DNA from: Citrobacter arsenatis
GTDB taxonomy: Bacteria; Pseudomonadota; Gammaproteobacteria; Enterobacterales; Enterobacteriaceae
NCBI RefSeq assembly: GCF_004353845.1
Contig: NZ_CP037864.1
Location: 3,720,001-3,784,000, forward strand
DNA: 64,000 nucleotides
Direction: 5' to 3'
Position 1 is the stretch's first letter, and each line of letters starts with the position of its first letter. Shown here one piece after another: positions 61,272-64,000 of the stretch. A model generated the notes under the pieces. That model had not been told where the DNA came from and did no database searches. It saw only the letters and a program-made list of their open reading frames with translations. Made by a program: the position numbers and the translations under genes.

Positions 61272-62309
61272 GTGACCGATAAAACCTCTCTTAGCTACAA
61301 AGATGCCGGTGTTGATATTGATGCAGGTAATGCTCTGGTTGATCGAATCAAAGGCGTAGTAAAGAAAACGCGTCGTCCGGAAGTTATGGGTGGTCTGGGT
61401 GGCTTCGGTGCGCTGTGCGCATTGCCGCAAAAATATCGTGAACCGGTACTGGTTTCCGGCACTGATGGCGTTGGCACAAAACTGCGTCTGGCAATGGATC
61501 TGAAACGCCACGACACTATCGGCATTGACCTCGTCGCAATGTGCGTCAACGACCTCGTCGTTCAGGGCGCTGAGCCGCTGTTTTTCCTCGACTACTATGC
61601 GACCGGCAAACTGGATGTGGATACCGCAGCCAGCGTCATTAACGGGATTGCCGAAGGCTGCCTGCAGTCTGGCTGCGCGCTTGTCGGCGGGGAAACAGCT
61701 GAAATGCCGGGCATGTACCACGGCGAAGATTACGACGTGGCAGGCTTCTGCGTTGGCGTCGTCGAAAAATCAGAGATTATCGACGGTTCAAAAGTGGCAG
61801 ACGGCGACGTACTGATTGCGCTTGGCTCCAGCGGCCCGCACTCCAACGGCTACTCTCTGGTGCGTAAAATTGTTGAAGTCAGCGGTTGTGACCCGGAAAC
61901 CACCGAGCTTGAAGGCAAGCCGCTGGCCGATCACTTGCTGGCCCCAACCCGCATTTACGTAAAATCCATTCTGGAACTGATTGAGAAAGTTGATGTGCAT
62001 GCTATTGCCCACCTGACCGGCGGCGGCTTCTGGGAAAATATTCCACGCGTTCTGCCAGACAACACACAGGCAGTGATCGACGAATCTTCATGGCAGTGGC
62101 CAGCCGTCTTCAACTGGCTGCAAACGGCGGGTAACGTCAGCCAGCATGAGATGTATCGCACCTTTAACTGCGGCGTGGGTATGGTTATCGCCCTGCCAGC
62201 TCAGGAAGTGGACAAAGCCCTTGCTTTGCTCAATGAGAAAGGTGAAAACGCATGGAAAATCGGTATCATCAAAGCTTCTGATTCCGAACAGCGTGTGGTC
62301 ATTGAATGA
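61272..62309 (+). CDS. purM: AIR synthetase PurM
   Basis: 345-residue phosphoribosylformylglycinamidine cyclo-ligase of purine synthesis. Signatures: VSGTDGVGTKLRLA near 60-75, GIDLVAMCVNDLVVQGAEPLFFLDY, GGETAEMPGMY near 140, and HLTGGGFWENIPRVLP near 240. Start GTG 61272 (MTDKTSLSYKDAG) gives the E. coli length. Its stop overlaps the purN ATG (ATGA), so the pair is co-translated. Confidence 0.96.
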   Translation: MTDKTSLSYKDAGVDIDAGNALVDRIKGVVKKTRRPEVMGGLGGFGALCALPQKYREPVLVSGTDGVGTKLRLAMDLKRHDTIGIDLVAMCVNDLVVQGAEPLFFLDYYATGKLDVDTAASVINGIAEGCLQSGCALVGGETAEMPGMYHGEDYDVAGFCVGVVEKSEIIDGSKVADGDVLIALGSSGPHSNGYSLVRKIVEVSGCDPETTELEGKPLADHLLAPTRIYVKSILELIEKVDVHAIAHLTGGGFWENIPRVLPDNTQAVIDESSWQWPAVFNWLQTAGNVSQHEMYRTFNCGVGMVIALPAQEVDKALALLNEKGENAWKIGIIKASDSEQRVVIE

Positions 62310-62947
62310 AAAACATTGTGGTGCTCATTTCCGGCAACGGAAGCAATTTGCAGGCGATAATGGACGCCTGCGAACAGAAAAAAATCAATGGCACCATACG
62401 TGCAGTATTCAGTAATAAGGCCGATGCGTTCGGCCTTGAGCGCGCACGCGAAGCGAATATTCCGGCACATACGCTGGAAGCCACCCAGTTTGCCAGTCGC
62501 GAAGCATTCGACCGCGAGCTGATACATGAGATTGACGCCTATGCGCCCGATGTCGTCGTGCTGGCCGGTTATATGCGTATCCTCAGCCCGGCGTTTGTGG
62601 CTCATTATGCTGAACGATTGCTGAATATCCACCCGTCTTTATTGCCCAAGTACCCCGGCCTGCACACGCATCGTCAGGTGCTGGAAAACGGCGATGAAGA
62701 GCATGGAACCTCCGTCCATTTCGTCACCGATGAACTGGACGGCGGACCGGTTATTCTCCAGGCCAAGGTTCCGGTATTTGAAGGCGACAGCGAAGATGAT
62801 GTCACGGCCCGGGTTCAGGCCCAGGAGCATACTATTTACCCACTGGTAGTAAGCTGGTTTATCGACGGTCGCCTGAAGATGCGTGATAACGCAGCATGGC
62901 TGGACGGCGTTCGTTTGCCACCACAAGGCTACGCCGCCGACGAATAA
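62306..62947 (+). CDS. purN: GAR transformylase PurN
   Basis: 213-residue phosphoribosylglycinamide formyltransferase using 10-formyl-THF. Catalytic residues in the family signature NIHPSLLPKYPGLHTH (Asn and His near 105-110) and Asp in VTDELDGGPVI near 144; N-terminal phosphate loop SGNGSNLQAI. Length equals E. coli PurN. Translationally coupled to purM by a 4-bp overlap. Confidence 0.96.
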   Translation: MKNIVVLISGNGSNLQAIMDACEQKKINGTIRAVFSNKADAFGLERAREANIPAHTLEATQFASREAFDRELIHEIDAYAPDVVVLAGYMRILSPAFVAHYAERLLNIHPSLLPKYPGLHTHRQVLENGDEEHGTSVHFVTDELDGGPVILQAKVPVFEGDSEDDVTARVQAQEHTIYPLVVSWFIDGRLKMRDNAAWLDGVRLPPQGYAADE

Positions 62948-62958
62948 TAAAAATCCAA

Positions 62959-62992
62959 CCTGTATACCGGATCTCGCTATCCGGTATACAGG
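62959..62992 (+). other. Perfect 14-bp inverted repeat after purN
   Basis: CCTGTATACCGGAT / ATCCGGTATACAGG with a six-base loop, 11 bp after the purN stop. No T-tract follows at once (CATAAATACCTTTTCC), so it may terminate weakly, stabilise the mRNA end, or bind a protein. It is not a typical REP unit. Confidence 0.5.
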
Positions 62993-63162
62993 CATAAATA
63001 CCTTTTCCGGTTAACATCTCCGGTATTCATCTACGCTCCCCCTTTCTCTTTGCTATCAGACGGTTTATTGTCATATTTTTCTGGCACAGTTGGACATCTG
63101 AGAGCAATGCTCGCCATAATAAATCGGTAGTGTCCCGTGAATGAAACGGAGTAAAAGTGGTA
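62993..63162. other. purN-ppk intergenic region
   Basis: 170 bp between the hairpin and ppk, holding the ppk promoter. A TTGTCAT...CTGGCAC pair (63068-63087) resembles two Pho-box halves but with a 6-bp instead of 4-bp spacer. No gene seen. Confidence 0.3.
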
Positions 63163-64000
63163 ATGGGTCAGGAAAAGCTATACATCGAGAAAGAACTCAG
63201 CTGGTTAGCGTTCAACGAACGTGTGCTCCAGGAAGCCGCTGATAAGTCAAACCCGTTGATCGAACGGATGCGTTTCTTAGGCATATATTCCAATAACCTC
63301 GACGAGTTTTACAAGGTTCGTTTTGCCGAACTGAAGCGCCGAATCATTATTAGCGAAGAACAGGGTTCAAACTCTCACTCCCGCCATCTGTTAGGCAAAA
63401 TCCAGGCCCGCGTATTAAAAGCCGATCAGGAATTTGACGGCCTGTACAACGAGTTGCTGCTGGAGATGGCGCGCAACCAGATTTTCTTAATCAACGAACG
63501 TCAGCTATCGGTCAATCAACAGAGCTGGTTACGCCATTACTTCAAGCAATATCTTCGCCAGCACATTACACCGATCCTGATTAACCGCGAGACGGATTTA
63601 GTTCAGTTCCTGAAAGATGACTACACCTATCTGGCGGTAGAAATTATCCGCGGTGATACGATCCGCTACGCGCTGCTGGAAATCCCTTCCGACAAGGTTC
63701 CACGCTTTGTGAACCTGCCGCCGGAAACCCCGCGACGCCGTAAACCGATGATCCTGCTGGACAACATCTTACGCTACTGTCTTGACGACATTTTCAAAGG
63801 TTTCTTTGATTACGATGCGCTGAACGCCTATTCGATGAAAATGACCCGCGACGCCGAATACGATTTGGTGCACGAGATGGAATCAAGCCTGATGGAGCTG
63901 ATGTCATCCAGCCTGAAACAGCGCCTGACCGCAGAACCTGTGCGCTTTGTTTATCAGCGCGACATGCCTAATGCGCTGGTCGAGGTGCTGCGTGAAAAAC
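63163..64000 (+). CDS. ppk: Polyphosphate kinase Ppk (5' part; runs off window)
   Basis: N-terminal 279 codons of polyphosphate kinase, which makes inorganic polyphosphate from ATP at the inner membrane. Begins MGQEKLYIEKELSWLAFNER and continues through LGIYSNNLDEFYKVRFAEL into the head domain; the catalytic histidine region would lie beyond the window. ATG 63163 is preceded by GGAG a few bases further (ACGGAGTAAAAGTGGTA). The following gene in E. coli, ppx, is out of view. Confidence 0.94.
   Translation, partial: MGQEKLYIEKELSWLAFNERVLQEAADKSNPLIERMRFLGIYSNNLDEFYKVRFAELKRRIIISEEQGSNSHSRHLLGKIQARVLKADQEFDGLYNELLLEMARNQIFLINERQLSVNQQSWLRHYFKQYLRQHITPILINRETDLVQFLKDDYTYLAVEIIRGDTIRYALLEIPSDKVPRFVNLPPETPRRRKPMILLDNILRYCLDDIFKGFFDYDALNAYSMKMTRDAEYDLVHEMESSLMELMSSSLKQRLTAEPVRFVYQRDMPNALVEVLREK

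Noticed and set aside
63068..63087. Pho box upstream of ppk
   Set aside because: Two half-sites are visible but the spacer is 6 bp rather than 4 and the second half is degenerate, so it is not a convincing PhoB site.
1..64000. CRISPR arrays, tRNA or rRNA genes, insertion sequences, prophage
   Set aside because: No direct-repeat array, no tRNA cloverleaf, no rRNA segment and no transposase or integrase gene was seen; repeats found are REP/BIME units and one MITE-like element.

Overview
This window is chromosomal DNA from a member of the Enterobacteriaceae close to Escherichia, Salmonella and Citrobacter. The gene order from cysP to ppk follows the E. coli backbone almost gene for gene. Most products are recognisable as near-full-length counterparts of E. 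coli proteins, and seven REP/BIME-type palindromic repeats lie in the intergenic gaps. The accessory content (second argininosuccinate-lyase-like gene with Dcu permeases, iadA-yjiGH beside bcp, extra GH1 gene beside upp) fits a Citrobacter- or Salmonella-like genome, but the genus cannot be fixed from this sequence alone. The first and last genes (cysP and ppk) are cut by the window edges.

Layout. 1-1640: cysP (partial) and ucpA, with a 145-bp MITE-like hairpin element between them. 1746-7260: an AT-rich accessory island holding a GntR/FCD regulator, two DcuA/DcuB-type C4-dicarboxylate carriers arranged tail to tail, and an ArgH-family lyase. It sits where E. coli K-12 carries murRQP-yfeW. 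7265-11738: yfeX, yfeY, yfeZ, ypeA, then amiA-hemF. 11838-26701: a complete 17-gene ethanolamine operon (transcribed eutS-P-Q-T-D-M-N-E-J-G-H-A-B-C-L-K-R on the minus strand), encoding shell proteins, ammonia-lyase, reactivase, cobalamin adenosyltransferase, aldehyde and alcohol dehydrogenases, phosphotransacetylase, permease and regulator. 26862-35377: maeB, tktB (without the usual neighbour talA), ypfG, nudK, aegA. 35641-49520: narQ, acrD, the tiny ypfM, yffB-dapE-ypfN, ypfH, tmcA, ypfJ, purC, bamC, dapA. 49666-57254: gcvR-bcp, then iadA-yjiG-yjiH in the position of the E. coli hyf operon, then perM, bepA, yfgD and hda. 57350-64000: uraA, upp, an inserted 6-phospho-beta-glucosidase gene, purM-purN and ppk (partial).

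How the genes work together. The eut genes form a B12-dependent microcompartment pathway turning ethanolamine into ammonia, acetyl-CoA/acetyl-phosphate and ethanol. The island at 1.7-7.2 kb looks like a self-contained catabolic unit: the lyase should release fumarate from an N-succinyl compound and the Dcu carriers should exchange C4-dicarboxylates across the inner membrane. Changes at the amino-acid side of the lyase active site suggest that the substrate is not argininosuccinate. This is the most likely undescribed system here. Three accessory insertions or replacements (island, iadA-yjiGH, GH1 gene) lie between otherwise conserved backbone genes, and each brings a plausible regulatory site. 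PurR boxes precede purC and purM, a BaeR-like box precedes acrD, and two AscG/GalR-type palindromes precede the GH1 gene.
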